A stretch of DNA of 14,441 nt from Candidatus Gastranaerophilales bacterium (GTDB lineage: Bacteria; Cyanobacteriota; Vampirovibrionia; Gastranaerophilales; Gastranaerophilaceae). The first letter of the stretch is position 1; the number at the start of each line of letters is the position of its first letter. Where the stretch lies: the NCBI GenBank assembly GCA_910588555.1, contig CAJUPC010000026.1, positions 16,212 through 30,652 of the forward strand, written 5' to 3'. The position numbers and the translations under genes are program-made. The notes under the pieces are model-generated. The model was not told where the DNA came from. It did not search any database and saw nothing but the letters and a program-made list of their open reading frames with translations. Positions 1-7,592 of the stretch are shown here, piece by piece.

Positions 1-1
1 A

Positions 2-238
2 GGTTATGGTGTTCCTGCAGAAATTCTTATTTCGGGATTTGATATAGAAGGGCTGAACAAGAAAAGATTTGACGGTGATATTTCAAAACACGGCAAAAAT
101 TTAAGCCCGCTTGCTCTCGGTTTAAGATACAGCGTCTGTACAATTTTACCCGGAAGCCATTATTTACTGTTGTTGATGAAAGGCGGAAACGCCAACATAA
201 AGCCAAAAGATATTTTTGTTATTAAATATTTACCTTAA
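2..238 (+). CDS. 3' end of an unidentified gene (left-edge partial)
   Basis: The frame is open from the left edge and ends at TAA 236-238, giving 78 residues of a C-terminus. It starts around GYGVPAEILISGF and ends KPKDIFVIKYLP. Codon choice looks like the neighbouring genes, and no other long frame competes until the convergent ketosynthase gene begins. The last 17 bases overlap the 3' end of that gene, tail to tail. I do not recognise the family. The end has a hydrophobic strand followed by a KGGN turn (LLLLMKGGN), which faintly recalls the C-terminal nucleotide-binding part of four-carbon-acid sugar kinases, but the glycine signature that should precede it is missing, so I do not assign it. 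The start and most of the protein lie outside the window. Confidence 0.55.
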   Translation, partial: GYGVPAEILISGFDIEGLNKKRFDGDISKHGKNLSPLALGLRYSVCTILPGSHYLLLLMKGGNANIKPKDIFVIKYLP

Positions 239-1451
239 AAATAAGAGAAGTATTAATTCCACCGAACGCAAAATTGTTGGACATTATGTAATCTGCGCCA
301 AATTCGCGTCCTTCACCTTTGATGTAGTCTAAATCACCGCATTCCGCGTCAACTTCATTCAAGTTTATTGTAGGGCAGAACCATTTTTTATGCGCCATAT
401 CAAGCGACAAAATCGCTTCCACAGCTCCGCAGGCGCCGAGTGTGTGGCCTGTATAGCTTTTTAGAGAACTTATGGGCACATGACGTTTAAATACATCATA
501 AGTCGCGTTTGTTTCGGCAATATCGCCCTGATAAGTTGCTGTTCCGTGAGCGTTTATGTAATCAATTTTATCGGAAGAAAGATTTGCGTCTTTAAGAGCA
601 AGTTCAAGCGCGGATTTCATTTTTTTCATATTAGGGCTTGTAATATGAGTGCCGTCCGTGCTTGTGCCAAAGCCGATTATTTCTGCATAAATTTTTGCGC
701 CGCGGCGTTTTGCATGTTCGTATTCTTCAAGAATTAAAGTCCCTGCACCCTCTCCTATAACCAAACCGTCGCGGTTTTTGTCAAACGGTGATGGAGTAAG
801 TTCGGGCGTTGAATTTTTCTGACTTGTTGCATAAAGTGTATCAAAAATAGCAATTTGTGTCGGGTGAAGTTCTTCCGCGCCGCCCGCTATCATAACGGTT
901 TGATATCCGTTTTTAATCGCCTCATAAGCATATCCGATACCAAGCGAGCCCGATGTGCAGGCTGTTGAGGTTGGAATTAATCTTCCTGTTGTTTTAAAAT
1001 ACAATGAAATATTAACGGCACAGGTTTGCGCCATCATCTTTATATAGCTACCTGATGTAAGAGTTTTAACCTCTTTGTCCACCATCATTGAATAAAAATC
1101 AATAATACTTTCCAGAGAACCCGATGAAGAACCGTAACTTACGCCTGTTTCCCCGTTGGTAATAATTTCATCACCAAGCAAGCCCGCGTCAATCAATGCT
1201 TCTTCAGCCGATAAAACACTCAAAATTCCGACTCTGCCCATTGTACGAAGAACTTTTCTGTTAAAATGTTGGGGGATTTCAAAATCTTCCGCAGCAGCGG
1301 CCAGTTTTGTGTTAAGCCTTGTGTACTGTTCAAGTTCAGGCATATATTTTACACAATTTTTAAGTGTAAGAAGTCTTGAAAAAGCTTTTTCTCTATCGGC
1401 ACCAAGCGGGCTGACCTGTGCCATGCCTGTAATGACAACCCTTTTTGTCAT
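222..1451 (-). CDS. FabF-like beta-ketoacyl-ACP synthase of an aryl-polyene-type cluster
   Basis: This 409-aa protein is a complete condensing enzyme of the FabF class (decarboxylative Claisen condensation of malonyl-ACP with an acyl-ACP; cytoplasmic). It opens with KRVVITGMAQVSPLG. The catalytic triad is intact: Cys165 in TSTACTSGS, His302 in NAHGTAT and His336 in YTGHTLGACG. The C-terminal NNFAFGGINTSLIF matches the usual GFGG loop. Length is normal for FabF (about 410). The ATG overlaps the ketoreductase stop codon (ATGA) and has a strong GGAGGT ribosome site eight bases upstream, so the two are translationally coupled. It is the last gene of the leftward operon. Aryl-polyene clusters usually carry two active ketosynthases plus an inactive partner; this is one of the active pair. 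I cannot say from sequence alone whether it starts or extends the chain. Confidence 0.93.
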   Translation of the reverse strand: MTKRVVITGMAQVSPLGADREKAFSRLLTLKNCVKYMPELEQYTRLNTKLAAAAEDFEIPQHFNRKVLRTMGRVGILSVLSAEEALIDAGLLGDEIITNGETGVSYGSSSGSLESIIDFYSMMVDKEVKTLTSGSYIKMMAQTCAVNISLYFKTTGRLIPTSTACTSGSLGIGYAYEAIKNGYQTVMIAGGAEELHPTQIAIFDTLYATSQKNSTPELTPSPFDKNRDGLVIGEGAGTLILEEYEHAKRRGAKIYAEIIGFGTSTDGTHITSPNMKKMKSALELALKDANLSSDKIDYINAHGTATYQGDIAETNATYDVFKRHVPISSLKSYTGHTLGACGAVEAILSLDMAHKKWFCPTINLNEVDAECGDLDYIKGEGREFGADYIMSNNFAFGGINTSLIFKVNI

Positions 1452-2176
1452 AAGTAAAGACCTCCGTTTACGGAAATCACCTGACCTGTAATATATGCGG
1501 CGTCTTCACTAATCAAATAATTCACAAGACTTGCGACTTCTTTGGCTTTTCCAAACCTTTTCATGGGAATTGCTTTTCTTACCTCATCAACGGGTAAATC
1601 TTTAATCATATCGGTTTCAATAACCCCAGGAGCAACTGCGTTCACGGTAATACCTCGTTTTGCAAGCTCTTGACTCAAAGCTTTCACAGCCCCGATAATC
1701 CCTGCTTTTGACGCACTGTAATTTACTTGACCTCTGTTTCCGCAAAGTCCCGAAACAGATGACATTGCAACAATTCTGCCTTTAATTCTTTTTTCAATCA
1801 TAGGCATAACAATCGGTTTTAATACATTGTAAAACCCGCCGAGATTTGTGTTAATTACATCGTCCCATTCATCTTCTTCCAAAATCGGAAAAACATTGTC
1901 ACGTGCAATTCCCGCATTCAAAACAACACCGTAGTATATACCGTTTTCTTCAATATCCCGTTCAAGAACTTTTTTGCATTCTTCCCTGTCTTTGATATTG
2001 AACTGCAAAATTCTGCCGTTTGCCCCCAATTCTTTAACTTCGGCAAGAACTTCTTCAGCTTTTTGAATATTGCTGTTACAGTGAAGTACAATATCATATC
2101 CGTTTTTTGCAAGATATAACGCTGTTTCTCTGCCGATACCGCGGCTTGAACCTGTTATTAAAATTTGTTTTTCCAT
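1448..2176 (-). CDS. 3-oxoacyl-ACP reductase (FabG-like, short-chain dehydrogenase)
   Basis: This 242-aa classical short-chain dehydrogenase/reductase reduces the beta-keto group of ACP-bound intermediates with NAD(P)H. Visible motifs are the cofactor loop TGSSRGIG (residues 8-15), NAG (87-89), and the catalytic Ser140 (in MSSVSG), Tyr153 and Lys157 in YSASK. The C-terminal VISVNGGLYL is typical of FabG. Its length is normal. The start lies 2 bp after the stop of the ketosynthase-dehydratase gene, with a GGAG site overlapping that stop, and its own stop overlaps the next ATG by four bases. Sandwiched between two ketosynthases, it is most likely the cluster's dedicated ketoreductase (the role ApeQ has in the E. 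coli aryl-polyene system) rather than the housekeeping fatty-acid enzyme. Confidence 0.93.
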   Translation of the reverse strand: MEKQILITGSSRGIGRETALYLAKNGYDIVLHCNSNIQKAEEVLAEVKELGANGRILQFNIKDREECKKVLERDIEENGIYYGVVLNAGIARDNVFPILEEDEWDDVINTNLGGFYNVLKPIVMPMIEKRIKGRIVAMSSVSGLCGNRGQVNYSASKAGIIGAVKALSQELAKRGITVNAVAPGVIETDMIKDLPVDEVRKAIPMKRFGKAKEVASLVNYLISEDAAYITGQVISVNGGLYL

Positions 2177-2178
2177 TC

Positions 2179-3747
2179 TTACTCCGCTAAAAATTCTGAT
2201 GCATCATCGGGCTGATAAACATTTACCATTGCCTTCGCACACTCTTCATTATCATTATAAATTAAACACTCAAACGAAACAAGCTGATTGTCACCAAAAA
2301 TTTCTTTTGCCTTAATATAATATGTTTTTCCGTTTTCAAACCTGTCAATATCGGATTTATAAGAACGCGTTCCGAGCAAAAATCCGATTTTAGCTTCCTC
2401 ATGACCACGTTTGAGATAAGCATAACATCCGATAGTCTGCGCCATGTACTCAATTCCAGTTATATATGAAACGCCGTTGAGTTCTTTTTCAAAAAACATG
2501 TTGTCTTCGTTTATTGTAACCTTTGAAATAATATATTGCTCTTTTAGATTAACCTCAACAATATCGTCAATCAAAATCATGGGATGATTATGTGGAAGAA
2601 TTTTTTCCAAATCGTATTTTTTTGAAAGCACGATGACCGCATTTGTTCCGCCAAAACCGAAAGCATTGCACATTACGCTTCGAACATCAAAAATCGTTTC
2701 ACCTGTTTTCACAAGTCTTACAGGCGGTAAACTATCGTCAAATTCACCGTCATAAATATGCGGAAGAAGCATATTTTTTTCTAACGCCATACAGCAAAGC
2801 GCAATTTCAATTGAAGCCGCCGCCCCGAGACAGTGTCCCGTCATTGGTTTTGTAGAACTTGCAGGAACTTTGTTCTTAAAAATTTTATAAACCGCATTAG
2901 CTTCCATAATATCGTTAGAAACAGTGCCTGTACCATGGAGATTAATATAATCAATGTCTTCAGGTTTTAACCCTGCTTCATCAAGTGCCATTTGAACAGC
3001 TTGTGCCGCCTGAACCCCGTCAGGGTCAGGAGTTGATGAATGATAAGCGTCAGAGGTTTCACCAATGCCGGAAATCTGTATACCCTGACCGTTTTTCTCC
3101 AGCAAAAACAAAGCGCCCGCTTCGGAAATATTCATACCTTTGCGGTTTTTGCTCATCGGTAATGAACGCTCGTCAGAGAGAACTTCCAGTGCCGAAAATC
3201 CCGCAAGCGGAAATTTTGAGATTTCATCTGTTCCGCCCGCTATGACTGCGTCACAAACTCCATTTTCCATAAGTTTTTTTGCAATGGAAAAAACCTTTAT
3301 CCCCGATGAACATGCAGTTGAAACACCGCTGCAATAACCTTCCAGCCCGAGATAATCCCTCAAAAATTCCGCAGGATTACTCATTTTTAAAAAATCTGCG
3401 TCGGAAGTTTCCTCAAATTTGTCAATACCAGTATTTGTTGTGGCAATAATCACGCCGATTTTTTTCTTATCATATTTATTTAAAAGTTTATCAATTTCGG
3501 GTCTTATTTGGTTTACGCAGTGTAAGAGGATTTGATTACATCTAATGTCATATTTTTTACCCTCTGCGCCAAAATCGGTTGGACTTTCAAAACTTTGGTC
3601 AGTCACTTCCCGTTTTTCTTCAATCTCGGGCAGGTCAGCCGTAATCCTTAAATCAGGCAAATTACCCGCAACAGCATTAGAGAAAATCTCTTCCAAGCTT
3701 TCTCCCAAAGAACAAATCGCAGCCGTTTTGGTTATCGTAATCATCAT
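2179..3747 (-). CDS. Ketosynthase-dehydratase fusion (KS + hot-dog DH)
   Basis: This 522-aa protein has two domains. Residues 1 to about 375 are a FabF-type ketosynthase with Cys146 (GVSTACSSG), His271 (LHGTGT) and His305 (MTGHCLGAA), so it should be active. Residues about 378-522 are a hot-dog 3-hydroxyacyl-ACP dehydratase resembling ApeP, with LPHNHPMILIDD (His386/388) and GIEYMAQT (Glu433) as the likely catalytic pair. The KS would elongate and the DH would dehydrate the reduced product to build the conjugated polyene. In better-known aryl-polyene clusters these are usually separate genes. It is first in the leftward operon. The first two codons are both ATG; an AGAG lies directly before them, so the ribosome site is weak. 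Residues 44-65 are a repeat insert (see 3553-3618) between the N-terminal strand region and the helix with CNQILLHC. Confidence 0.93.
   Translation of the reverse strand: MMITITKTAAICSLGESLEEIFSNAVAGNLPDLRITADLPEIEEKREVTDQSFESPTDFGAEGKKYDIRCNQILLHCVNQIRPEIDKLLNKYDKKKIGVIIATTNTGIDKFEETSDADFLKMSNPAEFLRDYLGLEGYCSGVSTACSSGIKVFSIAKKLMENGVCDAVIAGGTDEISKFPLAGFSALEVLSDERSLPMSKNRKGMNISEAGALFLLEKNGQGIQISGIGETSDAYHSSTPDPDGVQAAQAVQMALDEAGLKPEDIDYINLHGTGTVSNDIMEANAVYKIFKNKVPASSTKPMTGHCLGAAASIEIALCCMALEKNMLLPHIYDGEFDDSLPPVRLVKTGETIFDVRSVMCNAFGFGGTNAVIVLSKKYDLEKILPHNHPMILIDDIVEVNLKEQYIISKVTINEDNMFFEKELNGVSYITGIEYMAQTIGCYAYLKRGHEEAKIGFLLGTRSYKSDIDRFENGKTYYIKAKEIFGDNQLVSFECLIYNDNEECAKAMVNVYQPDDASEFLAE
3553..3618 (-). 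repeat. In-frame coding repeat, copy 4 (in the KS-DH gene)
   Basis: Residues 44-65 of the ketosynthase-dehydratase include TDQSFESPTDFGAEGKK. This lines up without gaps, in the same codon frame, with three segments of the MMPL-acyltransferase protein (SDQYLKSLTNVGAEGEK and relatives). At DNA level the shared blocks are CTGACCAA, GAAAGTC and GGCGCAGAGGGT followed by an A-run. It is the most diverged of the four copies, but the last block is identical to copy 1. It lies in the N-terminal part of the ketosynthase, upstream of all catalytic residues, where ketosynthases tolerate length variation. Confidence 0.8.
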
Positions 3748-3767
3748 CTCTGTGATAATATAATAAC
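3748..3767. promoter_or_regulatory. 20-bp divergent spacer between the two operons
   Basis: Only 20 bp separate the start codons of the two divergent biosynthetic operons. The spacer is AT-rich and contains TATAAT at 3759-3764 on the plus strand and TATTAT (3760-3755) on the minus strand. Either would put a transcription start at or just beyond the ATG, so the real promoters probably lie inside the 5' coding ends of the opposite genes. I found no convincing -35 partner. The rightward gene has no Shine-Dalgarno sequence in this spacer. The position implies joint control of both operons; the promoter call itself is weak. Confidence 0.35.
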
Positions 3768-4358
3768 ATGAATGAAATTGTTTTTGACATTAAAAAATAT
3801 TGTTTTTTAACGGATAGTGAACCCGACGTTTCATTTATCCCGATGTTACAAAGACGCAAACTCAACAAGTTCGGTCGTGCCGCACTTTATACAATGTACA
3901 AAGTGTATGACGATACACCAATAAACCTTGTTTTCGCATCAGAATACGGAGATGTGGAACGTGTAGAAAAACTTATCAATCAGCGTAAAGAAGACGGCGA
4001 AGTTTCTCCGGCAGGTTTCAGTGCTTCTGTTCATAATGCTGTAGTCGGAATTTTTACGCTTTTGAAAGGTATAAATAAAAGTTACAATTCAATCTCGGCA
4101 GGCAAAAAGACTGTTTCGACAGGACTTTTGGAAAGTATTTTGTCAAAAAACTCTCTTTTTTGTTATACGGAAAGTTTTGACGGTTTAAAAAGTGTTTCCA
4201 CGTTAATTTGCGAAAATAAAAACGGAAATTATATACTCTGCGAAAACTCTGAAAACTTATCGTCAAAAGAAAGTTTTGAAGATTTAATCGCGTTTTTGGA
4301 AGGCAGAACCGATGAATTTATAAGTGAATTATATATAATTAAAAGGAGAACTTTATGA
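3768..4358 (+). CDS. Ketosynthase-like chain-length factor (Ketoacyl-synt_2 type, no active Cys)
   Basis: This 196-aa protein resembles the short ketosynthase-like subunit of aryl-polyene clusters (ApeC type, Ketoacyl-synt_2), which forms a heterodimer with an active ketosynthase and sets chain length. Diagnostic stretches are SFIPMLQRRKLNKFGRAALY near the N-terminus, FASEYGDVER, SPAGFSASVHNAVVG, and SISAGKKTVSTGLLES. The last replaces the region that would carry the catalytic cysteine, and no Cys is present there. It is somewhat short for this family (roughly 230-250 residues) but has no obvious lesion. The start is the only early ATG that keeps the conserved MLQRR region at its usual distance from the N-terminus, although no ribosome site precedes it. 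It overlaps the next gene by ATGA. Confidence 0.8.
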   Translation: MNEIVFDIKKYCFLTDSEPDVSFIPMLQRRKLNKFGRAALYTMYKVYDDTPINLVFASEYGDVERVEKLINQRKEDGEVSPAGFSASVHNAVVGIFTLLKGINKSYNSISAGKKTVSTGLLESILSKNSLFCYTESFDGLKSVSTLICENKNGNYILCENSENLSSKESFEDLIAFLEGRTDEFISELYIIKRRTL

Positions 4359-5098
4359 AGCTTCTGCGAAGTATTCTTGTTCTTCTTGAAATGATTTTGT
4401 TTGCACTCGGCGCATTGTTTATCGGCTGTGTACTATTTCCTTTGTTGTCATTGCGATATAAAGGAAATATTCGCAGACAAAAGTTTGCTCAAATAATCCA
4501 TGACTCATGGAATGTTTTCATTAAAGTTATGGAAAAATCAGGTGAAATCAAAGTTCATATCAAAGGCGAATTATCTCAAATAAAAGGAAAAATTGTAGTC
4601 GCTTCCCATCCGAGCTTCATCGACATAATTCTTTTAATAGGTAATATGCAGCCATCATTGTGTCTTGCCAAAAAAAGTATTCTAAAAAATCCCATTATGA
4701 GAAATATCGTAAAATCTTTGTACATAATAAATGACATTGACCCTGTGGAATTCAAAAAATCAGCCGTTGAAACTTTAAAAGAAGGCTACAACATCGTAAT
4801 TTTCCCGACAGGCACGCGAACTCTGCCCGGTGAAAAAATAAAAATTCACAAAGGCGCTGCACAAATTGCAATCGCTTCGGGAGTGGATATTGTACCTGTA
4901 AAAATCGAAACAGATTATCCGTTTTTGATTAAAAATCATTTTCCTCTTGATGCAAACGATAAAACTGTGAACTACACCTTAACAATTCAAGAACCTATTA
5001 AGATGTCCGATTTTGACCCTGAGCTTTCGGAAATTAAACTTAGAAATAAAATTACAGAACGTATAAAAGAGTTACTGAATAAGCCACCCCAAGGATAA
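4355..5098 (+). CDS. PlsC-type lysophospholipid/1-acyl-glycerol acyltransferase
   Basis: This 247-aa LPLAT-family acyltransferase has an N-terminal membrane anchor (about residues 7-32), the HX4D catalytic motif SHPSFID (His85, Asp90) and the acceptor-binding FPTGTR motif (150-155, where FPEGTR is usual). It should transfer an acyl group from an acyl-ACP or acyl-CoA to a glycerolipid at the inner face of the inner membrane. In aryl-polyene clusters such an enzyme is thought to link the polyene acyl chain to its lipid anchor. AAAAGGAGA precedes the ATG, and the start overlaps the previous stop, so the two are coupled. It differs clearly in type from the LpxL-like acyltransferase at the end of the operon, so the cluster has two acyl transfers. 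Confidence 0.88.
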   Translation: MKLLRSILVLLEMILFALGALFIGCVLFPLLSLRYKGNIRRQKFAQIIHDSWNVFIKVMEKSGEIKVHIKGELSQIKGKIVVASHPSFIDIILLIGNMQPSLCLAKKSILKNPIMRNIVKSLYIINDIDPVEFKKSAVETLKEGYNIVIFPTGTRTLPGEKIKIHKGAAQIAIASGVDIVPVKIETDYPFLIKNHFPLDANDKTVNYTLTIQEPIKMSDFDPELSEIKLRNKITERIKELLNKPPQG

Positions 5099-5103
5099 AA
5101 CAA

Positions 5104-5132
5104 TTGACTTTGTGAAACAAATAAGGTATAAA
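5104..5132 (+). promoter_or_regulatory. Candidate internal sigma-70 promoter before the ACP genes
   Basis: TTGACT (5104-5109) and TATAAA (5127-5132) are separated by exactly 17 bp. This is the best -35/-10 pair I see in the window, and it lies in the only sizeable gap (47 bp) of the rightward operon. A start near 5139 would leave a leader of only about 7 nt holding the AGGA ribosome site at 5139-5142, which is tight. It could give extra transcription of the ACPs and downstream genes. Confidence 0.45.
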
Positions 5133-5145
5133 TTTATTAGGAATT

Positions 5146-5397
5146 ATGGAAAACGAAATTAAAGAATTAATAATAAAAGTTTTGGAACTGGAAGATATGA
5201 AACCCTCAGATATTGCCGATGAGGACGCACTTTTTGGCGAAGGTTTAGGGCTTGACTCAATCGACGCACTGGAACTCGGTATGGCGTTAAAGAAAAAATT
5301 TAACCTCACACTTTCCACAAGCAAAGAAGAAAATGCAAAAATCTTCTATTCTGTCAAAACACTTGCCGATTTTATAAGGAGCAAACAGGGTGAGTAA
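5146..5397 (+). CDS. Acyl carrier protein 1
   Basis: This 83-aa acyl carrier protein should carry growing chains on a phosphopantetheine arm attached to Ser38 in GLDSIDALELG. The acidic helix-II region and overall length are typical. AGGA lies three bases upstream of the ATG. Its 3' end overlaps the start of the second ACP by eight bases. Aryl-polyene clusters typically have two ACPs, one for the starter and one for extension; which is which cannot be read here. Confidence 0.93.
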   Translation: MENEIKELIIKVLELEDMKPSDIADEDALFGEGLGLDSIDALELGMALKKKFNLTLSTSKEENAKIFYSVKTLADFIRSKQGE

Positions 5398-5641
5398 AAA
5401 TTTTACACGCGAAGATATTATGAATAAATTAACTGAAATTCTTGTCGATGATTTTGAAATCGAAAAGAGTTTAATCAAGGCTGAAACAAATCTTTTTGAG
5501 GATTTGGAGCTTGACAGTATTGATGCCGTTGATATGGCTGTAAAATTACAGTATTTCACTGACAAAAAGATTTCGCCCGAAAATTTCAAAAAAATTCGCA
5601 CAGTTGATGATGTTGTAAACGCGGTTGAAGAATTACTCTAA
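5390..5641 (+). CDS. Acyl carrier protein 2 (GTG start)
   Basis: This is a second 83-aa ACP with LDSIDAVDM around the attachment residue Ser43 and predicted helix I at residues 6-20. I take the GTG at 5390 as the start because AAGGA lies nine bases upstream, inside ACP 1; the next in-frame ATG (5420) would remove part of helix I. It resembles ACP 1 only in the prosthetic-group region, so the pair looks specialised rather than a recent duplication. The stop overlaps the next start (TAATG). Confidence 0.92.
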   Translation: MSKNFTREDIMNKLTEILVDDFEIEKSLIKAETNLFEDLELDSIDAVDMAVKLQYFTDKKISPENFKKIRTVDDVVNAVEELL

Positions 5642-6036
5642 TGAAGTTTAAGTTTTTAATCCCGATATTTTTTACGATTGCTGTAATTTTGTTGTTTCAT
5701 TACACGCAGATTTTTGCAGTGAAATTTTATCCTGTCTGCGCAAATTTGACGGTGTTTTTAATATTTTTCACATCGCTTTTTGCAAAAGAAACGGTTATTC
5801 AGAAAATTGCCAAAAAAATTGAGGGTGAATTAGACGAATTTACAAAAAATTATACAAGAAAACTCACTTATGTTTGGTGTGTTTTTTGTTTTTGCAACCT
5901 GATTATTTCAATAATCACGGTATTTTTGCCCGAAAAAATATGGGCAATTTATAACGGATGTATTTCATATATTGCAATCGGCACTATGTTTGCAGTTGAA
6001 TATATGATAAGAACGGTAATGAGACAAAAAAAATGA
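5641..6036 (+). CDS. Small four-helix membrane protein (COG4648-like)
   Basis: This 131-aa hydrophobic protein has four likely membrane helices at about residues 5-22, 30-47, 76-96 and 103-122, and a charged loop between helices 2 and 3 (KKIEGELDEFTKNYTRKLTYVW). Position (just after two ACPs and just before the AMP ligase), size and the ending VEYMIRTVMRQKK fit the predicted membrane protein COG4648 found in aryl-polyene clusters (ApeG position). Its biochemical role is not established; it may hold the soluble enzymes at the membrane. It overlaps the ACP 2 stop and the following ATG (ATGA). Confidence 0.75.
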   Translation: MKFKFLIPIFFTIAVILLFHYTQIFAVKFYPVCANLTVFLIFFTSLFAKETVIQKIAKKIEGELDEFTKNYTRKLTYVWCVFCFCNLIISIITVFLPEKIWAIYNGCISYIAIGTMFAVEYMIRTVMRQKK

Positions 6037-7574
6037 TTTTAACAAAATTTTTTACAAGCAAATATGACGAGCACAAGATTTTTGTAAATCCAGAAATGAG
6101 TTTTGGTGAATTCAAAAAATACGTTTTCGGACAAATGTGCGAATTTAAAAAACAGAAAGAAGAAAATGTCGTACTCTTTTGTGATGATTATTTTGAGTAT
6201 GCGGTTAATTTTTTCGCGTCAATTTTTGCGCACAAAAATATTTATCTTCTGACAGACAAAACAAGACTTGAAATGCTTAATTTTGAATACTTTCTGCCTG
6301 AAAAACCGAATGCATTTGAGGGAGTTTTTGATGACAAAATCAATTCAAACGATATCAAAATAAACCTCTTCACCTCAGGGTCAACGGGGGTTCCGAAAAA
6401 TATCATCAAAACCCTAAAAAATCTCGAAATCGAAGCGCAGGCAACAATTGATGATTTTGACCTGCCGGAAAACGGCATAATTGCTTCAACAACATCCTCG
6501 GCTCACAGTTACGGTCTTGCATTTAATTTTATTCTGCCATTTTACGGAAATTTCAGCATAAACCGTGAAAAAATCGAGTTTCCCGAACAGTTCAAGCCCT
6601 GTGATATTTTGATTTCTACACCCTCATTTATGGAAAAACTGTGTAAATATAACTTTGTATTTGAAAACCTGCCCAAAAAGATTTTTCTTGCGGGTGCAAA
6701 GCTTAAAAGTGATGTTTACGAATACTTTACGCGTTTTTCTGATGTAATTGATATTTACGGAAGCACGGAAACAGGCAATATCGCATACAAACGCGGAGGT
6801 AATATTTTCACGCTGATTTCGGGAGTTGATATTGAACTCGGAGAAAACAATCAAATTGTTGTCAAAACTCCTTTCTGCCCGTTTGAAAAAATGCCTTTGA
6901 GTGACATTATAGAAAAAGTTTCAGATTATGAATTTTTATTAAAAAAACGCACTGACAGGCTGGTTAAAATTCAGGAAAAAAGAATTTCGCTTGATGAACT
7001 TGAAACCAATTTAAAAACACATCCGTCCGTAGAGGATTGTTATTGTATGCTTTATGATGAAAAGCTTTGCTGTGCGGTAGTTTGCCGCGACCCTGGCGTT
7101 AATGATTTTAAAAAATATCTTTCAAAATTCTCTGAAATTCTTCCAAAAAAATGGCGAATTTTGGATGAAATCCCGAAAACTCAAAACGGAAAAATCGACA
7201 GTGCGAAATTAAGAAAGATTTTCGGGATGAAATTGAGTTTGCCGTTTGTTTTGAATCGCAGCAAAAACGGTGAAACTTTTGAGATAAATATGATGTTCAA
7301 AACAAACTCCAACTTTTTTGAAGGTCATTTTGACGGATTTCCGATAGTCCCCGGGGTTGTCCAACTTTTTTATGCGAAATTTTTTGCGGAAGATGTTTTC
7401 AACACAAATATCGAAAATAAGGAATGTAAAAAAATTAAATTTTCGAATGTTATGAAACCCGAAACTGTTGTTACACTGAAACTTACACGAAAAGAAAATA
7501 ATTTGGAATTTAGTTATATAAATGAAGAAAAAACTTTTTCATCAGGTTTATTTGTGATTGAAAGTCAGAACTGA
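6033..7574 (+). CDS. AMP-dependent acyl/aryl-acid ligase fused to a FabZ-type dehydratase
   Basis: This 513-aa two-domain enzyme has an ANL-superfamily adenylation domain at residues 1 to about 400. Its motifs are the P-loop TSGSTGVPK (114-122), YGSTETG (242-248), DRLVKIQEKR (308-317) and the C-terminal catalytic Lys387 in PKTQNGKID. It should activate a carboxylic acid and load it on an ACP. From about residue 410 there is a hot-dog dehydratase with FFEGHFDGFPIVPG (428-441, His432), matching FabZ/ApeI-type 3-hydroxyacyl-ACP dehydratases. The cluster therefore has two dehydratase domains of different types, each fused to another enzyme. The adenylation domain is short at the N-terminus compared with full acyl-CoA synthetases, as in aryl-polyene ligases. 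It starts in a 4-bp overlap with the membrane protein gene. Confidence 0.9.
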   Translation: MILTKFFTSKYDEHKIFVNPEMSFGEFKKYVFGQMCEFKKQKEENVVLFCDDYFEYAVNFFASIFAHKNIYLLTDKTRLEMLNFEYFLPEKPNAFEGVFDDKINSNDIKINLFTSGSTGVPKNIIKTLKNLEIEAQATIDDFDLPENGIIASTTSSAHSYGLAFNFILPFYGNFSINREKIEFPEQFKPCDILISTPSFMEKLCKYNFVFENLPKKIFLAGAKLKSDVYEYFTRFSDVIDIYGSTETGNIAYKRGGNIFTLISGVDIELGENNQIVVKTPFCPFEKMPLSDIIEKVSDYEFLLKKRTDRLVKIQEKRISLDELETNLKTHPSVEDCYCMLYDEKLCCAVVCRDPGVNDFKKYLSKFSEILPKKWRILDEIPKTQNGKIDSAKLRKIFGMKLSLPFVLNRSKNGETFEINMMFKTNSNFFEGHFDGFPIVPGVVQLFYAKFFAEDVFNTNIENKECKKIKFSNVMKPETVVTLKLTRKENNLEFSYINEEKTFSSGLFVIESQN

Positions 7575-7592
7575 TTGTTGTAATCTTTAATT

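Noticed and set aside
2..238. Four-carbon-acid sugar kinase C-terminus
   Set aside because: Only a short KGGN-like turn agrees; the glycine-rich nucleotide-binding signature expected upstream is not seen.
281..330. A fifth repeat copy (GEGREFGA in the first ketosynthase)
   Set aside because: The segment aligns with the normal FabF C-terminal region before MSNN-FGG and shares only a short TCTGCGCC-like DNA stretch by chance.
480..1491. Open frames on the plus strand at 480-737 and 1156-1491
   Set aside because: They lie fully antisense to the ketosynthase gene, have no ribosome site and no recognisable protein features; they are shadows of its codon usage.
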